Of a stretch of 64,000 nucleotides of DNA, positions 24,895 to 33,253 are shown piece after piece (positions within the stretch are counted from its first letter, which is position 1; each line of letters begins with the position of its first letter). The notes under the pieces are model-generated. The model saw only the letters and a program-made list of their open reading frames with translations. It ran no database searches and had not been told where the DNA came from. Source of the stretch: Lentihominibacter butyricus (lineage in GTDB: Bacteria; Bacillota; Clostridia; Peptostreptococcales; Anaerovoracaceae); contig NZ_JAOQJP010000003.1 in assembly GCF_025567305.1 (NCBI RefSeq), positions 62,001 through 126,000 on the forward strand, given 5' to 3'. Both the position numbers and the translations under genes were made by a program.

Positions 24895-26509
24895 TTTATC
24901 GCAGGAGAAACGTCAGCGCATGTTGGCATTCCTCGAAACCATCCGTGAAGAACATAAAGACGATGATGAGGTGCTCATTGCCCTCGAAGAAATTGAGAGT
25001 GAACTAAACGCAAAGAAATACGGTCTCGTATGGGAACGCCACGAAGAAGCCGTTGATGTGCAGATGAGGGATAACATTCCCGTATTTACTGAATGTGTAG
25101 ACAAAGAAATCACCACTACATCAGGCGGTGTCAATTTTCTTCTTGAAGGTGATAACCTTCATAGCCTTCGATTATTGGAAAAGACTCATGCAGGCAAGAT
25201 TGACGTTATCTACATTGACCCACCTTATAACACGGGAAACAAAGATTTCGTATACGATGATGCATTTGTAGATTCCGTTGATTCCTATAAGCACTCAAAG
25301 TGGCTCTCCTTTATGCAGGAACGATTGACTATTGCGAAGAAGCTACTTTCAAAACATGGTAGTATTTTTATTTCTATTGATGATGCTGAGTATGCAAATT
25401 TAAAATTACTTTGTGATGAAATTTTCGGCAACGCTAATTATGTCGGTACGATTTGTTGGAAGAAGAAAACAAATGGAAATAATATGGGATGGCTTCCTCC
25501 GGTACATGATTACATTCTATGCTATGCATGCTCTATAGAAACCATTTTCGATATGGGCTTTGAAGTATCTGAAGCAGATATTCTTAAAAATTACAGCAAT
25601 CCTGATAATGACCCTCGTGGGCCATGGACAACTACAGATTTATCTGCAAATCACAAAGGCCCACATTTTGCTATTACCAACCCAGCTACAGGAGATGTTT
25701 TCTATCCGCCAGATGGTAGATATTGGGTCTTTAATGAACAGGAAGTCTTAAAGAGAATTGCAGATGGACGAATTATTTTCGGAAAAAGTGGAACTGCAAG
25801 ACCTGTCCAGCGTGTATTTGCTAAAGACCGTGTATTTTCAAAGAGGAAAGCAGAATCTTGGTGGGATAGTCATGGAATGAATTCAGATGCAACACAAGAA
25901 CTAAAAGAGGTTTTCGGCGTTGCAAAAGTTTTCACGCATCCAAAGCCAACCCAGCTAATAATGAATATTATTAAAATTTCCTGTGATAAATCTGCAACCA
26001 TTCTCGACTTCTTCGCAGGCTCTGGCACCACCGGTCATGCTGTTTTGAAGCTCAATGCTGAAGACGGCGGCAATCGCAGATTCATCCTCTGTACCAATAA
26101 CGAGAACAATATCTGTGAAGAGGTCACCTATGAACGTATCAAACGTGTCATTGAGGGATATGGCGATACGGAAGGCATCCCTGCCAATCTAAAATACTAT
26201 CGCACTGACTTCGTATCCAAGGACTCCGATGCTCTCACAGATGAGCTGCTCGACCACATCAAGGAGATGATTCAGTTGGAACACGGCATCAAATTGGACG
26301 GTAGTAAGTATATCATGGTGCTCACCGATGAAGAAGCCGATGCACTGGAACAGCACTGGGATGAATATACGAATGTGAAGGCTCTGTATGTGTCCAGAAA
26401 TGTACTTTTCACCACAGAGCAGAATATGCTCTTTAGTGATGTGGACATCCATATTATCCCGGATGACTACTTCAAATTTGAATTACAGGAGGTGGGTGAA
26501 TCATGGTAA
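24887..26509 (+). CDS. mod: Type III DNA adenine methyltransferase (Mod)
   Basis: The protein is 540 residues from the ATG at 24887, with AAGGAGG 9 bases upstream. An upstream in-frame start would be buried in the regulator gene. It methylates adenine N6 and supplies target recognition for the type III complex. The catalytic DPPYNTGNKDF comes before the SAM-binding DFFAGSGTTGHAV, the order of beta-class enzymes to which Mod belongs. The middle region (about 180-370) is the target-recognition domain. The end overlaps the res gene by seven bases. Confidence 0.93.
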   Translation: MANLSQEKRQRMLAFLETIREEHKDDDEVLIALEEIESELNAKKYGLVWERHEEAVDVQMRDNIPVFTECVDKEITTTSGGVNFLLEGDNLHSLRLLEKTHAGKIDVIYIDPPYNTGNKDFVYDDAFVDSVDSYKHSKWLSFMQERLTIAKKLLSKHGSIFISIDDAEYANLKLLCDEIFGNANYVGTICWKKKTNGNNMGWLPPVHDYILCYACSIETIFDMGFEVSEADILKNYSNPDNDPRGPWTTTDLSANHKGPHFAITNPATGDVFYPPDGRYWVFNEQEVLKRIADGRIIFGKSGTARPVQRVFAKDRVFSKRKAESWWDSHGMNSDATQELKEVFGVAKVFTHPKPTQLIMNIIKISCDKSATILDFFAGSGTTGHAVLKLNAEDGGNRRFILCTNNENNICEEVTYERIKRVIEGYGDTEGIPANLKYYRTDFVSKDSDALTDELLDHIKEMIQLEHGIKLDGSKYIMVLTDEEADALEQHWDEYTNVKALYVSRNVLFTTEQNMLFSDVDIHIIPDDYFKFELQEVGESW

Positions 26510-28716
26510 CTTCAGGATTATCCATTAAGCTGTTTGATTTTCAGGAAAAAGCCGTTATAAAGCTGATAGATCTCACTTCCAAGAGTGACAGCAAACAGAC
26601 CATTATTATGAAAGCACCGACCGGTTCCGGTAAGACCATCATTCTCATCGATTATGTGGATACCTATCTTACCAATGTCAGTGCTAATACTGCTTTTATC
26701 TGGCTCTGCCCCGGCAAGGGAAATCTTGAGGAACAGAGCCGTGAGAAAATGATGAAGTTCGTTCCGGGCAGAGCAACACAGAATCTGTTTGACGCACTGC
26801 TGAATGGATTTGCCCCCGGTAGCACCACTTTCATTAACTGGGAGCTTGTAACCAAGCGTGGCAACACGGCCATTCGTGACAGCGAGCGCAAGAATCTCTT
26901 TGACCGCATTGCAGATGCACATCGCGCCGGTGTGGAATTTATCGTCATTATTGATGAGGAGCACTCCAACAACACTGCCAAGGCAAAGACCATCATCGAT
27001 GCATTTGCGTCCAAGAATATTGTCCGTGTCAGTGCTACTGCTATCGAAAATAAGAGATACGAATTCTTTGAAATTGACGAAGTGGACGTTATCGGTGCAG
27101 GCCTTATCACCAAGGCTCTCTATGTCAATGAAGGCGTAGCTGATAACACAGAAATCACCGATGATTACGATTATCTGCTTGACCTTGCAGATGCAAAGAG
27201 AAAAGCTATAGCAGGCCGATATAAGGAAATCGGTAAAAATATCCGTCCTCTCGTGCTGATTCAGTTCCCGAACGGTCAGCCGGAAACCATCGCTGCTGTA
27301 GAACAGAAATTAGAGTCTATGGGCTACACCTACGATAACGGCATGGTCAGCAAGTGGATGAGTGAAGATAAAAAAGACTTACCGGACAATCTAACCGAGA
27401 ACGATGCTATTCCTGTGTTCCTTCTTATGAAACAGGCCATCAGTACAGGCTGGGATTGTCCACGTGCCAAAATTCTCGTCAAGCTGCGTGAAGGCATGAG
27501 TGAAAGCTTTGAGATTCAGACCATCGGCCGAATCCGCCGTATGCCTGAAGCAAAGCACTACGAAGATGACCTATTAGACTTCTGCTATGTTTATACTTTT
27601 GATGAGAAATACAAAGCAGGACTTCTCTCCAACATGGATAAGGCCTATGAGACTCGCAGATTGTTCCTAAAGGAAAAATGCAAGACCTTCACCTTGGAAA
27701 AAGAAATTCGTGACTTGGATGTTGGCAGCTTAGGTGAGCGTAATGTCCTGAACAAAATCTACGATGCTTTGGTGAAGAAATATAATCTGACCACAAGCAC
27801 CGCAGACAACAAGTTCCGCTTTATGGCAGCAGGCTATCAATTCGGTGATGAGATTATTGGTCACGCCCTCTACGGCGAATACGTTCGTACCGATATGGTC
27901 GCTGAGAGCACCACCTACTACACCACTCGCAAGCGTGTGAATACCCACAAGCATGGTATTGAGCTACTCCACTCCGTAGATGCCATTAAGAGCACCATCG
28001 GCATGCAGACTGCCAAGTTAAAAACCATACTGGAGCGTCTGTTCCGTAGAGGTGGTTCTTCCTATAAGAAGCTGTTGTTACTGGATACCGCAGAATTTTA
28101 CGCGTTTATCATCAATAATGAACACCGGCTCAAGGAAGAATTCCGTGAAGTGGCTGCAGATATGAATACGCAGATGACACTTCCTCTTAATCCGAAGAAG
28201 TCAATCTTCCATATTCCGGAGCAGGACTTCTATAAGTACGACCCGGGTGTAAAGAATGAAGTGGAATACCTGACCAATGCATACCATGATTATACTTCCG
28301 GATATGCCACAAGCCTTGTTCGTAGTACATCAGAAATGCTCTTTGAGCAATTCTGCGAAAGCCGTGATGATATTGAATGGGTCTACAAGAACGGAGACAC
28401 CGGTCAGCAATATTTCTCGATTGTGTATATGGACGGTATTCAGAATCAGTGGCTCTTCTATGCCGACTATATCGTTATGAAGAAGGATGGCACCGTCTGG
28501 GTTATCGAGACTAAGGGCGGCGAGTCTAAAGGCAAGGACAAGAATATCGATATTCAGATTGAAAACAAATTCAACGCATTCAAGAAATATGCTGCTGAGC
28601 ATTCCATCCATTGGGGATTCGTTCGAGACAAAGACAATCAACTTTATATTAACAATACAGAATTTGCCCGTGATATGGCTGATGACCATTGGATACCACT
28701 ATCACAGGAATTTTAG
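26503..28716 (+). CDS. res: Type III restriction endonuclease/helicase subunit (Res)
   Basis: The protein is 737 residues. An SF2 helicase core carries Walker A KAPTGSGKT, motif II IIDEEHS, motif III SATAIE and motif VI QTIGRIRRMPEA. A C-terminal PD-(D/E)xK-type nuclease is indicated by DYIVMKKDGTVWVIETKGGE. The DEEH box replaces the more usual DEAH. It uses ATP to move or slide on DNA and cuts unmethylated DNA when paired with Mod. The gene looks intact. It is somewhat shorter than the classical EcoP1I Res (about 970), like many clostridial Res proteins. Confidence 0.9.
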   Translation: MVTSGLSIKLFDFQEKAVIKLIDLTSKSDSKQTIIMKAPTGSGKTIILIDYVDTYLTNVSANTAFIWLCPGKGNLEEQSREKMMKFVPGRATQNLFDALLNGFAPGSTTFINWELVTKRGNTAIRDSERKNLFDRIADAHRAGVEFIVIIDEEHSNNTAKAKTIIDAFASKNIVRVSATAIENKRYEFFEIDEVDVIGAGLITKALYVNEGVADNTEITDDYDYLLDLADAKRKAIAGRYKEIGKNIRPLVLIQFPNGQPETIAAVEQKLESMGYTYDNGMVSKWMSEDKKDLPDNLTENDAIPVFLLMKQAISTGWDCPRAKILVKLREGMSESFEIQTIGRIRRMPEAKHYEDDLLDFCYVYTFDEKYKAGLLSNMDKAYETRRLFLKEKCKTFTLEKEIRDLDVGSLGERNVLNKIYDALVKKYNLTTSTADNKFRFMAAGYQFGDEIIGHALYGEYVRTDMVAESTTYYTTRKRVNTHKHGIELLHSVDAIKSTIGMQTAKLKTILERLFRRGGSSYKKLLLLDTAEFYAFIINNEHRLKEEFREVAADMNTQMTLPLNPKKSIFHIPEQDFYKYDPGVKNEVEYLTNAYHDYTSGYATSLVRSTSEMLFEQFCESRDDIEWVYKNGDTGQQYFSIVYMDGIQNQWLFYADYIVMKKDGTVWVIETKGGESKGKDKNIDIQIENKFNAFKKYAAEHSIHWGFVRDKDNQLYINNTEFARDMADDHWIPLSQEF

Positions 28717-28734
28717 AAAGAAGGTAAGTACATA

Positions 28735-29664
28735 GTGTCTATAGAAAAAATCCGAGCAGTATTTGCAAATACTGCAACCTGCAGAAATTGGTCTTTGCAA
28801 TTATTGCAGGTAAAAACTTCAAAAAGAGATGGAACAACATATACCGGGAGAGAGGTTACTCTCTCCCCTGTGGGCACATTGGATTCTTTTGTTTCTGAAA
28901 TATCCTCAAGATATAATGATGCAGAAAAGGGTGTCTTACAAAAATATCAAGATATCCGTGATTACGATGGATCTACAATTGACAAAACTATATACAGACT
29001 TGAGAAAGATAATGACTTAATCGCTACGGAGTACACAATTCTTATTGAGGCTATAGCTTCCCCTGATGCTGAAATAAATCCTTTAGATTTTAAGGCTCAG
29101 GCGTATTTAATTTCTGGATCGATCCAAATTGAAAATGAACCACATGTGGTAAAACTGATTTCTATGCAGAATCCAATAACTACACTAAAACACAAGTTTC
29201 TACATGCTAGCGGTACTTTTAAGGAGATTACTGATAAAGTGATTTCGCTTAGAACTTCTATTGATGTAGTCATTCTCGATGATGTGATTTACATGCTCAC
29301 TCTTGCAGGCGAAAATCTATTTAATATGGAACGAGCATATAAGGCCACCTGTGAAAGTAAAATTCTAGATATTCAAGCATATGATATTGTCAATGATTTT
29401 GATTCTTTTTGTGCTGTAGCTGGGAGAGGACATAACCCTCGAAAATTTGTTTCTTTCAATGATAGTCACCTTCAAAAACTACGCAATGCTAACAGTCGTA
29501 AAAAAATGAGCAAAAAATTTGGCATTCCGATGATTGGTGATCAATTTGATACCACACAACCAGAGGCATCCGATAAACTTGTTAAGCTTTTATGTGACCG
29601 TGGTATGATCGATCCGTTTGATGATAATCCTATGGAAGTTGCTGGTTCAAAAAAATGGGAGTAA
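28735..29664 (+). CDS. KwaB-like protein (DUF4868) of a Kiwa defence system
   Basis: The protein is 309 residues, close to the usual KwaB length (about 315), with a GTG start and AAGG upstream. It matches the DUF4868 pattern: an N-terminal half rich in strands with acidic turns, then ILDDVIYMLTLAGENLFNMERAY and later FDSFCAVAGRGHNPRKFVSF, NSRKKMSKKFGI and a C-terminal winged-helix-like stretch. In Kiwa, membrane protein KwaA senses infection at the membrane and KwaB binds DNA to stop phage functions. Here it precedes the membrane gene, the reverse of kwaA-kwaB in E. coli. It follows the res gene by only 18 bases and is probably in one operon. Confidence 0.75.
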   Translation: MSIEKIRAVFANTATCRNWSLQLLQVKTSKRDGTTYTGREVTLSPVGTLDSFVSEISSRYNDAEKGVLQKYQDIRDYDGSTIDKTIYRLEKDNDLIATEYTILIEAIASPDAEINPLDFKAQAYLISGSIQIENEPHVVKLISMQNPITTLKHKFLHASGTFKEITDKVISLRTSIDVVILDDVIYMLTLAGENLFNMERAYKATCESKILDIQAYDIVNDFDSFCAVAGRGHNPRKFVSFNDSHLQKLRNANSRKKMSKKFGIPMIGDQFDTTQPEASDKLVKLLCDRGMIDPFDDNPMEVAGSKKWE

Positions 29665-29682
29665 GCAAGAAGGGAGAACTGA

Positions 29683-30240
29683 ATGTCGAAAATATTTTCT
29701 TTCAGCCTATATTTCACATCATTTTTGCCACTTTGGATATCAATCCTTTTTATCGACATAAAGAGTTGCATCGAGAATACAGATAATTTATGGACCGAGA
29801 TAATTAGCATAAGCTGCATTCTGGGTTTCATGCTCATCTGCATTTTTGTTCTTTTTGTAACATTATGCGTAAATACCACTGAGGGGACTCAAAAGCAGCA
29901 CCTATTATCAGCCGTAGAAGAGAAATCTATTACTGCAGAATATTTGCTCTCGTATATTCTGCCGTTATTTGCATTTGACTTTACTCAGTGGAGCCAAGTA
30001 ATCCTATTTCTTATTTTCTTTTTGTCATTAGGCTTCTTGGCAATAAAACATAATTACCTCAGTGTAAATGTTTTATTAGAATTAACAAACTTCAGATTTT
30101 ACACCTGTACTGTTGAAAATGAAGATGGCATCGTCAACGAGAAAACTATTCTTAGTCATCAGCGATTAAATGGGTGTATAGGCGATTACCTTAATATCAA
30201 ATCAATCAATAACGAATACAAGCTAGATATTAAACAATAA
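29683..30240 (+). CDS. KwaA-like membrane protein of a Kiwa defence system
   Basis: The protein is 185 residues with four hydrophobic segments (about 8-25, 40-62, 90-110 and 113-130) and a soluble C-terminal 50 residues. The ITAEYLLSYILPLFAFDF motif in the third segment fits the KwaA family, and the length is close to known KwaA (about 190). AGGGAG precedes the ATG. It starts 18 bases after the KwaB-like gene. Assignment depends mostly on the neighbouring DUF4868 gene and membrane layout; a weakly related four-helix protein cannot be excluded. Confidence 0.65.
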   Translation: MSKIFSFSLYFTSFLPLWISILFIDIKSCIENTDNLWTEIISISCILGFMLICIFVLFVTLCVNTTEGTQKQHLLSAVEEKSITAEYLLSYILPLFAFDFTQWSQVILFLIFFLSLGFLAIKHNYLSVNVLLELTNFRFYTCTVENEDGIVNEKTILSHQRLNGCIGDYLNIKSINNEYKLDIKQ

Positions 30241-30249
30241 GGATTCAAA

Positions 30250-30299
30250 AAGGGAGCCGGTCACCCGACTCCCTCAAGTATGCATCCTCGAATGCATAC
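30250..30299 (-). terminator. Double hairpin terminator of the Abi gene
   Basis: GTATGCAT-CCTCGA-ATGCATAC (30278-30299) is a perfect stem. Beyond it on the minus strand, GGGAGTCGG-TGA-CCGGCTCCC is followed by TTTTTG (about 30250-30273). The T-tract direction matches the minus-strand Abi gene. The first hairpin may help stop plus-strand transcription from the Kiwa-like genes. Confidence 0.7.
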
Positions 30300-30347
30300 C
30301 CCAATTAGTATCTATAATATACCACTTGCCACAAAAAAATGCAAGCA

Positions 30348-31328
30348 TTACACATAATTTTTCAGTGCCTGTATTCTGGAACTCAAATCTGGATGAATCA
30401 CCATTGTAACAACAGCTGTATTTACAGAAACCCTATATTCATCCGTGATTTTCTCAAACTCTCTGATGAATGCCTTGATTTCTGTTTTAGACACCTTTAA
30501 TAATTTCAGATAGTAGCACATTAGGATGATATAATCTCCTATGGTTTTGAAGTTTACATATGGCAGACCGATTTCATTTTTAAGGCAGGTCTTCATTGCT
30601 CTCGTCGGTTCATTATTATTGAATCTTGTATCAAAAACCACAGAATTATGTGCGATAGCATTGCGTAAGTCTTTTAAAGTATAAATGTATTTGTAAATGA
30701 GCTGTCTGTCTGTATCCGCCGAAACATTTAACCCAAGACGCTTTGAAATATCATCTCGAACATCATATGTCAAACATGATAAGAGATATCCGAAATCTCC
30801 TAGTGTCATTATTTCAAACAGTGCCCAAATAGGTACTCCTGCTTGGCTGGCATTATTATAAAAATGTGTAATCTTTGGATTATTCTTCCGATATGCGTTT
30901 GCAAGGCTAGCCTGTATTGAATTTTGAAGATTCAGCTTATTCTGCTGCAGTTTCTTCTTTTGCTCCAGTGATGCAGATGCCGGAGCATTTCTATAACTGC
31001 TGACTACCTTATCATACATCACCTGAATGCTCTCAGAATTTGCGTTGATCAGAATTTCTTCAAGCGCAATATTTTTAACAGCAGTCTCAATAAACATCAT
31101 TTTACTGTACAAAAGACTCTTCAGCTTAGAATCATATTGAATCGTTGCATATACCTCATCATAGTTTTGAAAAGGTAATTGATTACTTGCATTCTTAAAA
31201 AAACGATATCCCTTATATCCATGAAAATATCCAGTATTAATAAGTTCTCTTTTATGTCTACTTCCCGAGATGGCTATGCCATTATCTCGGAGATGACGCA
31301 TCAGTGCATCGGTAGTTTTATAACTCAT
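30348..31328 (-). CDS. Abi_2-family (AbiD/AbiF-like) abortive infection protein
   Basis: The protein is 326 residues from the ATG at 31328, with GGAGG upstream. It shows the Abi_2 family pattern: MRHLRDNGIAISGSRHKREL near the start, then TGYFHGYKGYRFF, VPIWALFEIMTLGDFGYLL in the middle and the HEPN-type active site LRNAIAHN (R-x4-H) about residue 230. HEPN proteins of this kind are RNA-cleaving effectors that arrest infected cells. It is transcribed towards the Kiwa genes, ending in its own terminator, and sits next to the right attachment copy. Confidence 0.88.
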   Translation of the reverse strand: MSYKTTDALMRHLRDNGIAISGSRHKRELINTGYFHGYKGYRFFKNASNQLPFQNYDEVYATIQYDSKLKSLLYSKMMFIETAVKNIALEEILINANSESIQVMYDKVVSSYRNAPASASLEQKKKLQQNKLNLQNSIQASLANAYRKNNPKITHFYNNASQAGVPIWALFEIMTLGDFGYLLSCLTYDVRDDISKRLGLNVSADTDRQLIYKYIYTLKDLRNAIAHNSVVFDTRFNNNEPTRAMKTCLKNEIGLPYVNFKTIGDYIILMCYYLKLLKVSKTEIKAFIREFEKITDEYRVSVNTAVVTMVIHPDLSSRIQALKNYV

Positions 31329-31340
31329 AACCGCCTCCAA

Positions 31341-31597
31341 AATTATTATATGGATATAATATCATATTTCAGGCGATTATTCAATGTACACAGCGATCGT
31401 GAGTTATACTCAAATCATCCCAGTAAAGCCTCTAAGTAGTCCATTACTACTAAGAAATATCCCGCAAATCTTTGCAAATCACAGCATTATAGATATGTGC
31501 CTTAGTAGTAGAAAACGTAGTAATTTCAAAGCCTTCCGGCGAATATCGCCCCAATATGCCCCAGTACACGAAGGTCTAAATTATAGTAAAACTGGAG
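31341..31597. other. Right-end arm region of the integrative element
   Basis: There is no gene. The motif (C/T)TAAGTAGT/ACTACTAAG occurs three or more times between 31430 and 31520, in both orientations, for example TAAGTAGT (31434-31441) and ACTACTAAG (31447-31455), then CTTAGTAGT near 31500. These are plausible integrase or Xis binding sites of the right arm. Confidence 0.45.
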
Positions 31598-31646
31598 TGC
31601 CGTGGCAGATGAATAATATTTTTATCATTGTTGCATAACCTCGCAT
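31598..31646. repeat. Attachment site copy 2, with a truncated LMW-PTP 5' end
   Basis: The last 23 bases are identical to 19959-19981. On the minus strand the copy encodes MIKILFICHG followed by five unrelated residues and a stop, so it is a second start of the phosphatase gene. It differs from copy 1 at synonymous positions only (Ile, Leu, Phe, Ile codons). Confidence 0.85.
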
Positions 31647-31827
31647 GTAATCTAATACATCATAACTATACTATATTTTTCATCATGGCTATATTTTTAA
31701 TTTTAATATACTCTCGCGTTTTTTGATGGATTTTATCCTTAAAACAGCAAAACGGAAGCTGCCGCTTCACGAAAATTCATTCGCTAAAGCGACAGCCTCC
31801 TATAAAGGTTCGTCATCAAAATAAAAA

Positions 31828-31895
31828 TGGCGAAGTGCTTATCGTAACACTCCGCCGAAAGCCTAACCGGTTTGAGCATGATGCTTGGTTAGGTC
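31828..31895 (-). terminator. Two hairpins downstream of the Abi pseudogene
   Basis: TGGCG-AAGTG ... CACTC-CGCC (31829-31856) and CCTAACC ... GGTTAGG (31862-31893) form stem-loops between the pseudogene stop and attachment copy 2. Neither has a strong T-tract, so a terminator role is tentative. Confidence 0.35.
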
Positions 31896-31926
31896 TGCTT
31901 TATTATTTTATGCAATTCCACAGCAT

Positions 31927-32835
31927 TTATACACTTAAATGTTCTTTCCAATCTGCTGGAAGATTCATCTCTACGAGACTGATCACACCATGATTATTTT
32001 GAATCATCCTATCGAATGAATTTACAAATACTGTCCACTCCTCATCAGATGAACGCAGATACTTCATCGCCAGTAAGATTTAATACAAGCCATTATGCGC
32101 TGGTGGCGGCGTAATTTTATCTACATCCAGAATTTCCGGTGTCGTATGAATTGTACGATTATAAATTCTGGAATTATGAGCACACATATTACGCAATACT
32201 GAAACACCCTGTATCCATGAAGCAAGCATTTTCTGTGACGGAGTTACCCAATTTCCTTTTTTCGATTTATATTGGTAATTGGCCGCTAATATAGAATATG
32301 AACTTCCAGTGCCTGTTTTCAAATTCTTAATTATTTTCGATAATGTACCGAATGAAAGAACTTCAACGGCCGCCCATACAGGTACTTCTCCATCATGATT
32401 GTCAAAATTATGTTTGATAAACACATCATTAGAGCGAGCAATTTCTGACGCTACACTAGCCATATTCTGCCAATAACGTTTTTCCTCTTTAAAAATCGAT
32501 GAATCTTGCAAAACAAGTGGTTCTCCGTGTATAAGCAATGCTTCCACCAATCGCACTCTCAAAGCAACCTCAATCTTAGAAATCATTGAAAAAACCAACG
32601 CTGATAATTCCTGATCAAATTGATACAATTTTATAATATCTTCAAACTTTGTTCCCGGAACATACTTCTTTGCATCATTATCATATAATTGAAACGAGTA
32701 GCCTCTCAAACGATAAAATCCAATTGACTTTAATGCCTTCTCTACATCTTCTTGAGATGTAATCTTCATTCCTGCATCTACATAAGATTGCACCTGTTGT
32801 TCTATTGTTAATATTTGCTTTGGATATTGTTACAT
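31927..32835 (-). pseudogene. Abi_2-family pseudogene with two in-frame TAA stops
   Basis: The frame from ATG (32833-32835) to the final TAA (31927-31929) encodes an Abi_2 protein of about 300 residues but is broken twice. A TAA follows the start directly (32830-32832), before QYPKQILTIEQQVQSY; a second TAA (32080-32082) splits PPPAHNGLY from ILLAMKYLRSSDEEW. The reading resumes in frame to LPADWKEHLSV, a typical family ending. The HEPN motif LRNMCAHN is intact. A GTG at 32793 could start a shortened product of 237 residues. Single-base changes (for example from CAA) would explain both stops. Confidence 0.8.
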
Positions 32836-33253
32836 AAAACACCCCATAAATAAGAAAGTCCCACCGGGTTGCGCATGAAAAATCAGAGGCGTGGTGGGTT
32901 CTGTTAATGTAATTATACAGCTTTCTATGTCACTGTCAAGCTTATTTTTGTAAAAGATTTTATATATTTCCAATATGCCAAAGCCGCTCTCTGTTAGTTT
33001 AATCTAGTTCTTCATTTTCTCTATTATTCCGATCCGATCTTCCAAAGGTGTAAATAAGGTATAAATTCTACGTTTCCATACAAGAAATCCAACAAAATCA
33101 AGGCTTTCACAGCCTGCATTAAACATTGCCGTGGCAGATGAAAAGCACTTTTATCATAATCTCTATATTCCTCCATAAGCCTCAAAAACACTGATATTAC
33201 AGGGGTTTTCGGGTTTTCGGTTTTTCTTCATTTTTTCATAAGTCTCTATAAAT
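32836..33253. other. Intergenic region holding attachment copy 3
   Basis: CCCACC (32871-32876) and GGTGGG about 30 bases later form a loose hairpin. AAGGTGTAAAT and AAGGTATAAAT (33045-33065) resemble the left-end arm repeats. Attachment copy 3 is at 33127-33157. No gene is seen. Confidence 0.45.
33127..33157. repeat. Attachment copy 3: third LMW-PTP 5' end
   Basis: On the minus strand an ATG at 33157 starts MIKVLFICHGNV followed by a stop. The sequence is homologous to copies 1 and 2 through the start codon and then diverges; GGAGG lies 12 bases upstream of the ATG, so the native ribosome site may be preserved here. Confidence 0.75.

Larger units (their letters stand above)
19959..31646. mobile_element. 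Tn916-type integrative element carrying defence genes
   Basis: An 11.7-kb segment bounded by direct repeats (19959-19981 and 31624-31646) at the 5' end of the LMW-PTP gene. The left half encodes, in order of transcription, a broken primase, a RepA_N-like protein, a DnaC-like ATPase, excisionase and tyrosine integrase, with int next to the left end. The right half carries an XRE regulator, type III restriction-modification, a Kiwa-like pair and an Abi protein. No relaxase or type IV secretion gene is visible, so it would need a helper to transfer, or is a satellite-like element. Confidence 0.85.
31647..33157. mobile_element. Remnant of a second element at the same site
   Basis: This 1.5-kb stretch lies between attachment copies 2 and 3. 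It holds an Abi_2 pseudogene, hairpins, and arm-like repeats (33045-33065) resembling those at the left end of the intact element, but no integrase. It looks like a decayed insertion at the same gene start. Confidence 0.6.
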
